From: Cryptomeria japonica
Lineage: Eukaryota > Streptophyta > Pinopsida > Cupressales > Cupressaceae
Assembly: GCF_030272615.1 (NCBI RefSeq)
Contig: NC_081415.1
Coordinates: 417,042,757-417,106,756 of the forward strand
Length of the DNA stretch: 64,000 nucleotides
Direction of reading: 5' to 3'
The notes under the pieces were generated by a model. The model made no database searches and was not told where the DNA came from. It saw nothing but the letters and a program-made list of their open reading frames with translations. This document shows, in pieces, positions 20,305-31,245 of the stretch. The position numbers were made by a program, and so were the translations under genes. The number at the start of each line of letters is the position of its first letter. Positions within the stretch are counted from its first letter, which is position 1.

Positions 20305-20563
20305 CGTGTCTGCGTACATTTGGATCACATTTTTTATTTTCTTCCGCGTCTGTGACATCTAGAATTGCGTCTGTGCCTTTGACAGTATTTTATTTTTTTG
20401 CAGATTCTAGGAAACGCATCTGTGTTCCCTATTCGCGTCTGTGAGGTCTCCAAACGTGTCTGTGTTTAGGAACTACGTCTGTGTTCGGGAACCGCGTTTG
20501 TGTCAGATCTAACCGCGTTTGCGCATTTATATAGAATTTGTGTTACTTATAGCCACATCTATG
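20305..20563 (+). repeat. Phased array of CGCGTCTGTG motif, first cluster
   Basis: Copies of a 10-bp motif (consensus CGCGTCTGTG) start at 20305, 20345, 20366, 20415, 20434, 20455, 20474, 20493, 20514, 20533 and 20554, the last two degenerate. In the dense part the steps run 19, 21, 19, 19, 21, 19, 21 bp. The DNA between copies is not conserved. A 20-bp step is not a multiple of three, so protein repeats are unlikely. Confidence 0.85.
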
Positions 20564-21754
20564 TTCAGTTGTTGCATTTTGGCTTCTTTGATTCAGTTTT
20601 TCATCATTCAGATTTCAGATCTGGTTTATATTAAGCTAACATCTTCAGATCTAACGACATTGGTGCAACTTGTTTTGAAACCAAAATCATTTTGTTGAAG
20701 GCCCCTATTTCATAAAGTCTTTTGGATCTAAAATTTACCTAACTTGTGTGCTTCCAGGAAGGGGTGATCATTTGAAACAATCCAAACTGCTAATAGATCT
20801 TTGTTGCATGATCTTGGCAAGGGTTTTTTGTGTGCCTTATTTTCATAGACTAGCAAACACTTCAATTGGTGCACTAAAATTGAACTAGTGTCTTTTGTGT
20901 CTTGGGCAATAGGCTCTTTTTGTTTTATCTTTAGAGGGCCTGTCTCCCCGTGTGGTCATTAGGACTACTAGTGAGGAGAGAATGACCCAAGTGGTAGCAA
21001 GGAAAACCCACCTCTTCCGAACCACTATAAAAAACTGTATTCATGGTGAAAGCTATGGATAACATGTGTTGATTAGTTCATACTGACACTATGTCTCCCT
21101 ATAAACCCGTTTGATCAAATTTATTTGATCAGTTGTAGGGTGTAACCCCTACCGGCTGGGAGCCTTCTGTATTTATAGAGCTGAAAGTGTTGCATGTATG
21201 GCCACACAAGCGGATGCCCTTACTAGCACCTTTTTGTTTTAGAAGCCAAAATCCTTCTAGTTGTTGGGTCAGGAGGTCGGACCTCTGGAGTGACCCACAC
21301 ACATACGGTTCTTAGTAGAGATACAAAGTTCACCACGAGGAGTTTTCGTGGGGACTGATGCTTGGCTACCCCGAGAAGTGAGTGCCGAGGGTGGAGCCAG
21401 TGGGGTAAAGCATCTAAGTATCCACTCTAAATAGCGTAGCCTCGGGGGAAACCCCATGTGGGATCAACAACTATTGTTCTGGCCAGCCATAAGAATTATG
21501 CTTGTCTTATTTTGAACAATCAAACATTCAAGACCAAACATCAAAACATTGTGTCTTTTGTGTCTTCAAGTGTATGCAAAACAATTTTACATCAAACAAC
21601 ACACTTTTTTTGAGTCATTTTGAGTCTAAACACTTACAAACATTGAGTCCTCATCAACACTGTGTCCTCTTGTCATGGAAAATAGTCAAACATTTAGATT
21701 TGGTCACAACAAGTCACTTCGTAGATTTGAAAAATTGCACAAAGTTTTCAGAAA

Positions 21755-21934
21755 CATGTCTGTGTCTGACAAAACCGCATCTGTGTCATCTAACTGCATC
21801 TGTGAAGGGCAAAAATGCGTCTGTGTCCTTTTGAGAAACATTGCACTTACAAAATCTTAGAAACACGTCTGTGCTTGACAGAACCACGTCTGTGTTAGGA
21901 ATTCGCATCTGTGAACTATACAGGCACATCTGTG
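21755..21934 (+). repeat. Phased array of CGCGTCTGTG motif, second cluster
   Basis: Copies start at 21755, 21776, 21795, 21816, 21864, 21885, 21904 and 21925, with steps alternating 21 and 19 bp except one 48-bp gap. Same orientation as the first cluster, 1.2 kb further into the leader. Confidence 0.85.
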
Positions 21935-22425
21935 TTCAGAATTGAAAAGCTTTTACAGTCCAACAAACAAGAACGGTTAGTTTTAGACTTATTTAGCTTC
22001 CTAGGTTATCTCTCTGGGTTTTCATCTAGCATTCAACCTGTCTTTGGGTCTCACAAAGTCCATCATTGCTTTACATATTGCATTACATTCACATTTGTCT
22101 AAACTTGAGTCAAAAGGTCACTTGCTTGTCCTCATCATACTTTGTCAACACACTACATGCAACAACATTTTGCTAAGTGGTCCCTCATCAAGGTCTATCA
22201 CCTTTGGGTCTCATTTGGTCTTACTTAGAGTCAAGGTCAACTTACCTCATCAAGAGAAACTATCATCTCTTTGGAAGCCATACCTACTCTACTACATACA
22301 TACTTGGTCTTACACTTTGGACATTGCAAGTAAAGTTCAGATTCATTTACATTCTATCCAACTCTTGGTCTTTCATATCTTTCCATTTTCATCTAGTCTC
22401 ACACATCTTGGGCAATACCTAGTTC

Positions 22426-24520
22426 ATGGTTGAAACCCATTCCCAAAAATCTAGGAGAGAAACTAAAGAGGCTCAAGAGTCCACAAACATGAGTTCCTAT
22501 GAATATGACAATGATATGTTTTTCAATTCTGATCATACTACATTACCTGACATGGATGCCTATAGAAACATTCCAAATGTTGAGGATATGGACAATACAA
22601 ACAACAATGATACACACAATGACAATATGGACAATATTTCAGTACATTCAATAGAAGTGGAAGACTCCATTATGGATCCCTGTTTCAATCGATTAGTTGA
22701 GGAAATAATGAGGAGAGATAGACAATACTTTTTACAAGTGATGGCACAAAGTGGAGCCAAGATCCCTCATGATTTTGACATGTCTCAAATAATGAAAAAT
22801 CAACCTTTGCAACAACCTCACCTCAACATGGATCAAAGGAGGCCTAATAGTGGAGGCAATAGAGGACCACATATGGTGCCTGAATTAACATCATCTTTGT
22901 TTCAAAAACCAAAGGTCCCACATACACATGGTCAAGCATATGATACTCACCTTCGCAGACCATTATGGAGGTCTTATGCAGAAAAATATGCTCAATCACA
23001 CGCAAATGCTAAGGACCAACCACCAAAGCAATTGGATATCCAAAGGCATGATCAAAATTTGGACACATTGAAACCCCATGTCAAATTTGGGGGCAACACA
23101 CTGGAACAAACTCATGACATTCCTGTAGAGTATGGTATACAAGGACAAAGTAGATATTCCATTCCTCAACATGACTCTATACCAAGTGGTACATATATGT
23201 AGCATCATTATAGACCTCCTCCATATGAACATGTGTATGATCAATATCATCCATATATGAAACATGCTCCTCCTCCACCCGGTGGTTCAGGCATGGGGTA
23301 TGAACCAAGAAGTCGGTCTCCACCTAAGAACAATTTGGAACAACAAATTAAGGATTTACAGAAGAAAATGGAGGACATAAATACACCGAAGCCAACATAC
23401 ACAATGAGAGACATATGTCCTTATCCATTTGACAAGAGAATTCCAATGCCTCCATTTCCTACACACTTTGTGACACCTAAGTTTGATAAGTACAGAGGAA
23501 AGGGGGATCCTAAAGCACATATAAGACAATTTTTCACAACTTAAATTGAGGTAGCAGCAGAAGAGACATATTTGATGAGATTATTCCCACAAAGCTTAGG
23601 TGATCAAGCTATAGAATGGTTCTCCCAACTCCCACCTAGAATTAAGTCATGGGGTGGCTTAGCAGAGGCATTTATTCAACATTTCTCATACAACATAGAG
23701 ATAGACATATTAGTCACTACTTTGTGCAACACCAAACAAAAGGATGGAGAATCATTTACATCATTTTCACAAAGATGGAGAAATCTAGCCAACAGATGCT
23801 CTTGTGAAATTCCACAGAAACAAATGGTAGAGATGTTCACCCAAAATGTTAACAAAGACATTGGTTATGACTTAAGAAAAGATTGTTTGTCCACCTTCAA
23901 AGACATCATTGAAAAAGGCTTAGCAACAGAGAAGGCCCTAATTGAACAAGGAGTCATCAAGATATTTAAGGAAAACAAAGAAGACTTTAAAGGAAAAGAT
24001 AAGCCAAGATTTTGGAAGAAAAACAAGAACACAGTCAATGATGGTGTTGTTGATGCCAATACAGTGCGACCTAAAATCATTTTTTTTGGATCAAGCTCTA
24101 CAAACAATCAGGTGAATACTCAAACAACTTCAAAGTCACGAAGGAAGTACACTTCATTGGGAGAACCACTTGAGCCAGTTTTCAAGAAGCTAGTGGCAAA
24201 CAAAATAATAACAATTCCAGATTTGAACCATATGAGCCAAAGGTTAAACCAAATTGGTGGAATGATGATGAATATTGTGAATTTCATAAAAGCAAGGGAC
24301 ATAAAATAGGAAATTGTCACCGAGTGAAGAACATCATACAAGATCTCATTGATAGAGGTGACATTGAGATTGAGGGACACTCATCCAATCAAGAACATGA
24401 AATGTTTAAAGAACCATTTCCAAAACATGACAAGGGAAAAGCTAAAGCCACAGATGACCAAACCAACTATACCAGGGCATCCTATAACTATGATTCAACT
24501 ATCAATCACATTTAGATGGA
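22426..24520 (+). pseudogene. gag of element B, broken by two stops and a frameshift
   Basis: Pieces at 22426-23202, 23233-23544 and 23572-24309 share one frame and are separated by single stops (TAG at 23200, TAA at 23542). Residues 1-330 are disordered and Asp/Asn/Gln-rich. The capsid domain follows, with FDKYRGKGDPKAHIRQF and then LGDQAIEWFSQLP and ESFTSFSQRWRNLANRC. Near 24210-24240 the reading shifts frame; the new frame gives the knuckle CEFHKSKGHKIGNC (about 24262) and an IIQDLIDRGDIEIEG helix. The knuckle is the C-x2-H-x4-H-x4-C form. This protein would package element RNA. Confidence 0.85.
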
Positions 24521-24984
24521 CAATTATGTTTCTACCATTATCATCAAGGACAAAACGCTTGAGAATTCTACCCAAAGACCCAAAATTGTCCTAAAAGGAA
24601 TTGGATCTTCTTACGAACCTACCTCTGAATGTAATGTTATGACTCATCGAGGTAAATTCACTTTGCAAGGTGCTCTAGCTAAAAAACACTGCTTCCGCAT
24701 CAACCAAACTCGAGTATGACCTTGTATAACAGTTAGGGAAGATACCCGTGCTTATCTCTATCCTCAAGCTCTTACGCATATCCCCCACACATAAAGCCAT
24801 ACTTGACAAAATCTTGAGAGACACTTTTGTCCCCACTGATCTGAACGTGGACCAGTTTCAAGCCATGGTGGGATACCTTTCCGTTCCACACTCCCTTACA
24901 TTCACAAAAGCTGACGACACCTCCGTGAGACAACCACATAATGCACCTTTATATATTGAAGCTTTCCTACATAAACATTGAATA

Positions 24985-25353
24985 AAGAGAGTCTTGGTAG
25001 ATGGAGGAGCAGGTCTAAACATTTGTACTTTGAGCACTATTAAACAATTGGGATATTCTGATAAAGTTGTGAATGTTACAAACAAAATTACCATCAAGGT
25101 ATATGATGATGATGAGCATTCATCCAAAGGCACAATCACCTTACCTCTCAAAGTAGGGCCAGTTACAAAGGATGTGGTTTTTCAAGTCCTTGATCTAGAG
25201 CTCACATACAACATCCTTTTGGGACGTCCATGGATTCATGAGATGAGTGCAGTACCATCTACATATCATCAATGTATCAAGTTCCCACACAATGGAGTTG
25301 AAGTGACCGTCAAAGTTGACCCAAATCCATTCATATATTGCAACAATCTATGA
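24985..25353 (+). pseudogene. Retropepsin-like protease of element B
   Basis: In the frame of gag: VLVDGGAGLNIC (about 24988) replaces the usual D-T/S-G with Asp-Gly-Gly-Ala. It is followed by a beta-rich domain and YNILLGRPWIHEM (about 25208). The segment aligns with the protease of element A over its whole length. It is separated from gag by stops, so no intact gag-pro polyprotein can be made. Confidence 0.8.
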
Positions 25354-26280
25354 CTGAGATAAAAAACAACAATCACAGTCAATCGAGAGGCTATTCCTTC
25401 ATCAACATATGTTGATCCTGAATCATTAAAACCTTCTACATCAAAGCAAGCAGAGCTAAAAGAAAAATTCAAGGTTAAAGACCAGGGATGTGGTGAGTAT
25501 ATCTTTCATGTTGATCAACTCCCACTATCTCCTAACACATTTTATCGAAAGGAACAACCTACAAACAATTTGCAATGCCAAGGAATTGGGTGTGAACCAC
25601 CTAGTGTTGTGGCTACTAAGTCTGAATGCAAATCTCCTTTAGTGGTGCAAGAAACTCTTGATATCAATAGTCTTAAGAGTGGTTCCAGCAAATAATCTAT
25701 TGAGCGTATCACCAGCCCTCTTGAGAACTCATATAGCCTTACCATTTCATCCACTCATTTCATTTCCACTCCTCTCCTAGACTTGGATCAACAAAAATTA
25801 CAAAAGCCCTTACTAATTGGGGATCACAAATCAAGCTATGAACAGAAAAATCTAAAAGTCAATATTTAAGAGAAGTCCTTCAGTTCAAATCAAAATCAAA
25901 AGCTATTGGACTCTAGAAAAATCAAAGTCAAAGTTAAAAATCCTATGAAATAAAAAGAGCAAGAGATGATCTCCCCTAATATCAAAATAAATGGGGGCAA
26001 AAGTTCTAAAATTTCAAGTCATAAAGAAAACTTGTTGATCCTAAGTCTCCATCATGCTATCCTACTTTCACTTCTTTTCATAATCATAAGCCTTCATTCC
26101 TCATCCACTTGTTCCACACATCTTTTCCTTTCTAGCGATAAATCATGGACCATTAATGGATCTTCCTCGAAGGACTTTATTATCAAGGATGCCCAAATTT
26201 CTTTAGGTGACACACATATGGGCCAGTGTATTACACACACTAGTAATTCTATCTCAGTTCCCTTATCAAGGAAGACAATC
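25354..26280 (+). other. Spacer where RT, RNase H and integrase core should be
   Basis: Starts right after the protease stop and stays in the gag-pro frame with only a few stops. It is polar, Ser/Lys-rich and shows no RT, RNase H or integrase motif. Near 26030-26110 it gives a hydrophobic run (about 22 residues) that could look like a membrane segment. About 4 kb of pol is missing relative to a complete element. Confidence 0.6.
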
Positions 26281-26550
26281 ACTTGAGCTACACATCATTC
26301 AGTCAAGGAACGACACAGTTACAATCACAAGGTAAAGCCTCGCACATTTGAGGTAGGTGACTTAGTTCTCAAAGAAAATCCCAAAAATTAGCAAGACAAA
26401 GAGAAGAAGGGAAAGTTTGAAGCAAATTGGCTTGGTCCTTACATCATCACAACAGCCTATGGATCCGATGCATATCAGCTCTCAACCACAGAGGGTGAGC
26501 CTTTGGAGGATCCTATAAACAACATGCACCTTCACAGGTTTTACACATAG
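26281..26550 (+). pseudogene. Integrase C-terminal tail of element B
   Basis: In the same frame: KVKPRTFEVGDLVLKEN, KGKFEANWLGPYIIT, YQLSTTEGEP and INNMHLHRFY, ending in a stop at about 26550. This is the characteristic C-terminal domain of gypsy integrase, which binds DNA. One in-frame stop interrupts it after KENPKN. The D,D,E catalytic core is absent. Confidence 0.8.
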
Positions 26551-28460
26551 CTCTTTAGAGTATCCTAATTCAAAAATACAAAAAAAATCATAACATAAAC
26601 AATCGTTACTTGGTGAAAACCTGGCAAACAGGCGCCTTGTGACACACAAAAAATAAAAAATAAAAAAAAATTGAAAAACATAAAAACATTTTCGTCCAAT
26701 GGTGAAAACCACTTCGGTGGTGCCTTGGGCAAGTACCATGGTGAAAACTGGGTCACCAGCACCATGTGTAGAGACATAGCTACTCCCTCCTTCAGGATTC
26801 CATTTCATCCACTTTGCACACACTCACAATCTATCCATTCATAATAAACTTACCCATTCCCATCATGGCTTGTTATTGATCTACTTAGGATTGGTTAGCC
26901 ATTCATAATAATCCCCCCTTTTCACCCCTTTCCATCCATAATAAATCAGCTCCTATCTGTGGCTAAGGCAAATCCTACATCTAGTGATGGGTGTGGAACT
27001 GAGAACATCACACATTCTAAGGAGTACAGTTTCTTCCAGTTTTCTTCAATCTATTCGCACACAATTTGCAATAAAGCAACATTTGCATCGCCAATCCGCA
27101 ATAAAGTTCCTTCTTCTCCTCAATAAAGTATCAGTTTCATGGATTTAGTCAATTTTAGATGAGACACAATAGCAACAATAAGCTTCAACAAATCAAATCT
27201 TTCAATAGACTCAGACAATATATGGTTCAGTGCTATCTATCCTTTTTGTGAAAGTAAACATTGTGACCACAATCAAATAGACTTATACGAGTGACAAGAG
27301 ACACTAAACTTGAGGACTACAGTTGATGTTGGTGTCGAGTCTTGATTTTCTTTTGATTTTATCTTTTTGGTGACATGTCTTTTAGCTTTTCCAGGATGTC
27401 TCTGACTAGAGATTCTATCTCCAGGATGTCTTTGACTACAAAGGCGAGGATGGGGTATCGTCACCTATTTTTCTTTTGTTGTTTGTAGATTGTCTCTTAG
27501 TAATGCTATGACTTGTCCAAGGATATGAGGACACTGTGAGTCTAGTATGAATTGGGGCATTCCTTATTTGCAACTGTCTTATCTCCATGCAAACGGGTAC
27601 AATGACTTTTTGGGTCAAACATATGCCTCTATTGTCATAACCTATTTTGCCATAATAAAGCTCAATGATGATAATGCACAAGAAGCTCTTTCACTTCCAT
27701 ATCTTCTATCTTTCATCCCCCTTTCTTGATTGACTTCCATGTTCCTTCTTGAGTCTGTGTAGCCCACTATCACACAACTGAGTATAATGACACGCCAAAA
27801 ACATTTGCATTTCATGTAGTTTGCACCTACATTATCACATATTAAACATTTCATACATACATATAGATATCACAATTGCATCACATTCTGCACACAACAC
27901 ATGTTAGCACATTTTACATTTTCATTATGTAAATAGTTATTTGCACTATCATATTCATATACATTTCATACATTTGCATTCACATATGCATAACATATAA
28001 AACATAAAAGAACAAAAATATTGCATTTCATCATGTACATATTTGCATCCATATCAATTGCATCATAAGACATAGAAGCATTTCATCACATAGGTACACA
28101 TGCATATAGCTGCCGCAAAGATGAATTCTCTCATATATATATATATATATAATCATAAGTGCCATGATAAAATGATGTCAAAATCATATGGCTACAACTT
28201 ACGCGAAGGTGTCTACATCATAATACAAAATGGTACAAAACTAATACATAGGGAGCCATCTAAGGCTATGATGAACTCCCTCCCTCGGAGCCACCTAGCC
28301 TCAATTGATTCTGAGCCCTGGAAGGACCTACCCCAGGATAATCTCTCTTGTCCCCTCTGTCTGGTGGTGGTGGAGGACCCATAACCCCACCGCTGGATGC
28401 CTATCTCCTATCCCTCCCTCCAGTGGTCATCGCTGTCTGTGATGGTCTCCGGAAGCTCCT
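26551..28460. other. Non-coding region of element B between integrase tail and antisense ORF
   Basis: No credible coding sequence. Three TGGTGAAAAC blocks occur at 26611, 26700 and 26739, each followed by a GGTG/CACC-type imperfect palindrome. Around 27840-28090 the DNA is AT-rich with repeated CATTTGCAT/ACATTTCAT words, and a short (AT)9 tract lies at about 28134-28152. Confidence 0.6.
26611..26760 (+). repeat. Three TGGTGAAAAC blocks downstream of pol
   Basis: Copies at 26611, 26700 and 26739 with flanking inverted GGTG...CACC or GGTGCC words. They lie just after the integrase stop in the element's sense direction. Function unknown. Confidence 0.5.
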
Positions 28461-28463
28461 AGC

Positions 28464-29168
28464 CTACTGCTTTGGTGGCACCGCTCCATAATATAGGTCT
28501 CTCAAGTTGCCTATCTCCTCCCCTGCCCGTAGAACATAGGTGTATCTGGCCCATATGTCCTCTACTAACTGTCTCCTTGCCCTCAGTGCTGTCTCAACCT
28601 CTATATAGTGGTGAATAGTCTGATCCCTGTCCCGATCAGTAACCCTCAGTTGTCTCTTGAGTCTAGTTGTATCCCTCTCTAAAGTCCTCCCCCATCCCAC
28701 AACCAACCCTTGTGTCACCCTGTTTTGACAATGGAACCCACTGATCACTCATTCCAACATTGTTGGTAGTGCCAATCCAGTTCGTGTCATGGTGTCCCAT
28801 GCCACATGTCCAGCCCTCATCTCCAATCCAAGATCCTGGAACACTCATCTCAGTGCATCCCTATCTCTGTCTCGATCATAGGGTACTAACTCCCCATCAA
28901 TTGGTATCTGCAGTATCCTGTAATCATCCTCCAAGGTGACTGTCATCTCACCCATCAGAAAATAAAAAATACAAGTCTCTGAGTGCCATCTCTCGGCTAG
29001 CGCAGTCAGCAACCCCATGTTCGCCCGAAACTCAGGCACATATAGAATATGGTGCAAGCCCATAACCTTGATCACGACTCTATCCTCAAAAGTCAGATCT
29101 AGTCGTAAACTCTCAGTCGATGGGAATCTCTCCCATGACTCCAGCATAGGTAGGTACTCCTGCAGTCA
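28464..29168 (-). pseudogene. Antisense plant-mobile-domain (PMD) protein relic in element B
   Basis: Minus-strand readings 29147-28845 and 28748-28464 share one frame. The first carries the hallmark of the plant mobile domain: GLLTALAERWHSETCIFYF, MGEMTVTLEDDYRILQIPIDG and an upstream LPMLESWERF. Two stops (near 28845 and 28750) are TGA where Trp would fit. The C-terminal part is a charged helix (about 90 residues) ending ...LYYGAVPPKQ. PMD proteins such as MAIN/MAIL1 are nuclear factors linked to silencing and genome stability, and PMD ORFs also occur in mobile elements. Here it lies opposite to gag-pol, between pol and the 3' LTR, where Tat-lineage elements carry antisense extra ORFs. A possible splice-acceptor-like TTGACTGCAG precedes the first exon-like segment. 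Confidence 0.75.
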
Positions 29169-29199
29169 AGCAAAATCATCTATGTCAGTCAAAGTGGTA

Positions 29200-29485
29200 T
29201 TCACTGTTCATCACAAAATGCTGCTTTTTATCCTAGTGCTTATATTTATCGTATGGCACTCTATCCTAGTGACACTCACTGTTCATCACAAATTGTTTCT
29301 TTTTATCCTAGTAGTACTCACTGTTAATCACAAAGTGCTACTCATATTTGCACTCATTGTTCATCACAAAGTGCTGCTCATATTTGCACTCCCTGTTCAT
29401 CACAAAGTGATGCTCATATTAGTACTCCCTGTTCATCACAAAGTATTATGTCTTGGTACTCCCTGTTCATCACAAAGTGCCTTGA
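29200..29485. repeat. 36-bp tandem repeat in element B
   Basis: GTTCATCACAAAGTGCTGCT-type blocks start at 29206, 29281, 29323, 29359, 29395, 29431 and 29465 (the third as GTTAATCAC). The central step is exactly 36 bp. It lies immediately upstream, in the minus sense, of the PMD reading. Confidence 0.85.
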
Positions 29486-29750
29486 TCTATCTTATCCTAG
29501 GGCCTCTGCTTGAGTGTATCCTCTTGAGTAGTTTCCTAATTGGCAACATATGTTCTATCACAGAATTGTCAATCCTAGCCCTATCTGCTATTCTAGTCTT
29601 CCCTAGAGGATCTTCTTGAGTGTATCCTCTCAGCAGCTTATCCAATCGACAACGTATGTTCATCACAAAACTGCTGATTTGGCCTAGAATACATAAACAC
29701 TCTTTCATTACATAAACACACTTACACACTGAACATATGCACCTGCTCTA

Positions 29751-29957
29751 CATAGACATGCCTAAAATACATAGACGTGCCTCTGTTCTGTGTAGATGCG
29801 TCCATATAGCACAAATGCAACCATATAGCATATACGCGCCTTCACATCATAGACACGATCACATTTGACATAAACACCTTTTCATTCACAGATGCGCCTG
29901 ACACAAACACAGACATGCCTAGCCTACCCAGACACGCTTGGCACCAGCACAGACACA
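29751..29957 (-). repeat. Phased array of CGCGTCTGTG motif, reverse orientation
   Basis: Eleven copies of the reverse complement (consensus CACAGACGCG, several degenerate) start at 29751, 29770, 29791, 29810, 29829, 29848, 29869, 29887, 29908, 29928 and 29948. Steps are 18-21 bp. This is the same motif and step as the two forward arrays in the leader, inverted, near the other end of the element. Confidence 0.8.
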
Positions 29958-30434
29958 CCTTAGCATTTTTTGACCCTTCTTTACATATCTAAAATGCATT
30001 AATGCCAATATTTATTGCAACAAAGTACAAGGAGGTTTTGCGGTACTCACCAGCTCTCTTGCATCTGCTGGCCTCTAAAATTGGCGAACACGATCGAATC
30101 TATGCACCAATGCCATCGCTGTTGACTGCTCTCTACTCTCTCTGCACTCTGATCTGTTGGATATGTGGATGACAGTGAGGATGTTTTCCCCTTGTAGTTT
30201 ATTTTATAGACTACCCTAGCCCTCGTTTCCCGAGTCAATCTTCATTATCCCGTGACTCTGTCACTCTATCCGGTCAGTCCATTCTAGCCTTTCTTTCGTA
30301 TTGAGAGATTGTCTGTGATCTTTTCAGACATTTTCATCCAATTTCTTAAGGGGGCATATCATTCCCATCTTGGGGCAACTTTGTATCAGTTCATATTATC
30401 TTCTTTGAAACAACGCAACAAGCTGCATTGTCTC

Positions 30435-30448
30435 AAAGAGGGGCAAAA
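30435..30448 (+). other. Polypurine tract of element B
   Basis: AAAGAGGGGCAAAA directly before the TG of the 3' LTR; expected primer for plus-strand synthesis. Confidence 0.8.
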
Positions 30449-31245
30449 TGTAGACACCTAAAATTGTCCTATCTAATTAAATAAATATCTTTTTTTATTT
30501 AATTACTTTAGCCTAATTCTTCTATTAACTAAATAAATATTCATTTATTTAATTAATTCATTTATCCTCTTCTAGCCTTATTTCTCATTTAAATAAATAC
30601 TTTTATTTATTTAAATCATCCTTTTCTCCTAAATTAAATAAATATTTTATTTATTTAATTGATCCCACTTCTTCTATTAATTAAATAAATCTTTATTTAT
30701 TTAATTAATTCATTAACCTTTTCCACCTATGACACATGTCATTCATCTCTTAATTCCTACACTACCTACCCTCTCATTATTTTATTATTCCTTCTACCTA
30801 CCCTCTAATCATAGCCGACCATTTATCTTTTACACCTCTCAATCTCATCCCTCCATTTCTTATAGTGTCTTCTATATAAGGAGATGCTTCCTTCATTATC
30901 AACCCCCTGGACACATGCATTCTAATCAAGAATCCTAGCATTCGAACTTTCATATGCGATCAAGCTTACTTGCAACCACATTTTCGTTCTTTATTGAGCT
31001 CTTGTGCACACATAAAATCTGAGAGAAAATATATCAAGCAAGATCAATGGATATAGGAAGAATGGAGATCCAAACCCTATTGGACATGTGATGGTATAAT
31101 CTTTGTGATTTCATTTGATTTGCATTGTCTTAGGTAATCTTCATATGTTATGGTGGATCTTTGTTGTTGTTAGGCTAGGGTTTTGTGGTTGAATCTATTT
31201 AGTCTTTCAATATTGTTATTGTTGTATCCATTTTCACCATATATA
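30449..31245 (+). repeat. 3' LTR of element B
   Basis: Same length (797 bp) as the 5' LTR and highly similar throughout, with the same CTATATAAGG box. It is followed directly by the rest of H's LTR. Confidence 0.88.

Larger units (their letters stand above)
20192..22425 (+). other. Long non-coding leader of element B
   Basis: 2.2 kb between LTR and gag without a convincing coding sequence. It holds two phased motif arrays (20305-20563 and 21755-21934). Between them a GC-richer block (about 21130-21470) contains GATGCTTGGCTACCCCGAG and GAGGGTGGAGCCAGTGGGG, probably structured or packaging RNA. Short readings here overlap in several frames and look incidental. Confidence 0.6.
19395..31245 (+). 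mobile_element. Element B: Tat-like gypsy element with antisense extra ORF (11.9 kb)
   Basis: Two 797-bp LTRs (19395-20191 and 30449-31245) share TGTAGACACC starts and TATATA ends. Between them: a conserved box after the LTR, a 2.2-kb leader with phased motif arrays, gag, protease, an integrase tail, about 4 kb of non-coding DNA with an antisense plant-mobile-domain reading and repeats, and a polypurine tract. Flanks GTACA and GTATG agree at 3 of 5 bases, so the duplication has decayed or the edge is off by a base or two. The long leader and an antisense ORF before the 3' LTR fit the Tat lineage. Confidence 0.88.

Noticed and set aside
20305-20563. CRISPR-like array
   Set aside because: Repeat is 10 bp with about 10-bp gaps, degenerate, inside a plant retrotransposon leader, with no cas genes; the organism is eukaryotic.
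22560-22760. Minus-strand ORFs inside gag of element B
   Set aside because: Shadows of the gag frame without independent support.
26030-26110. Envelope-like membrane segment in the element B spacer
   Set aside because: One hydrophobic run in a low-complexity spacer, without signal peptide or further membrane helices.
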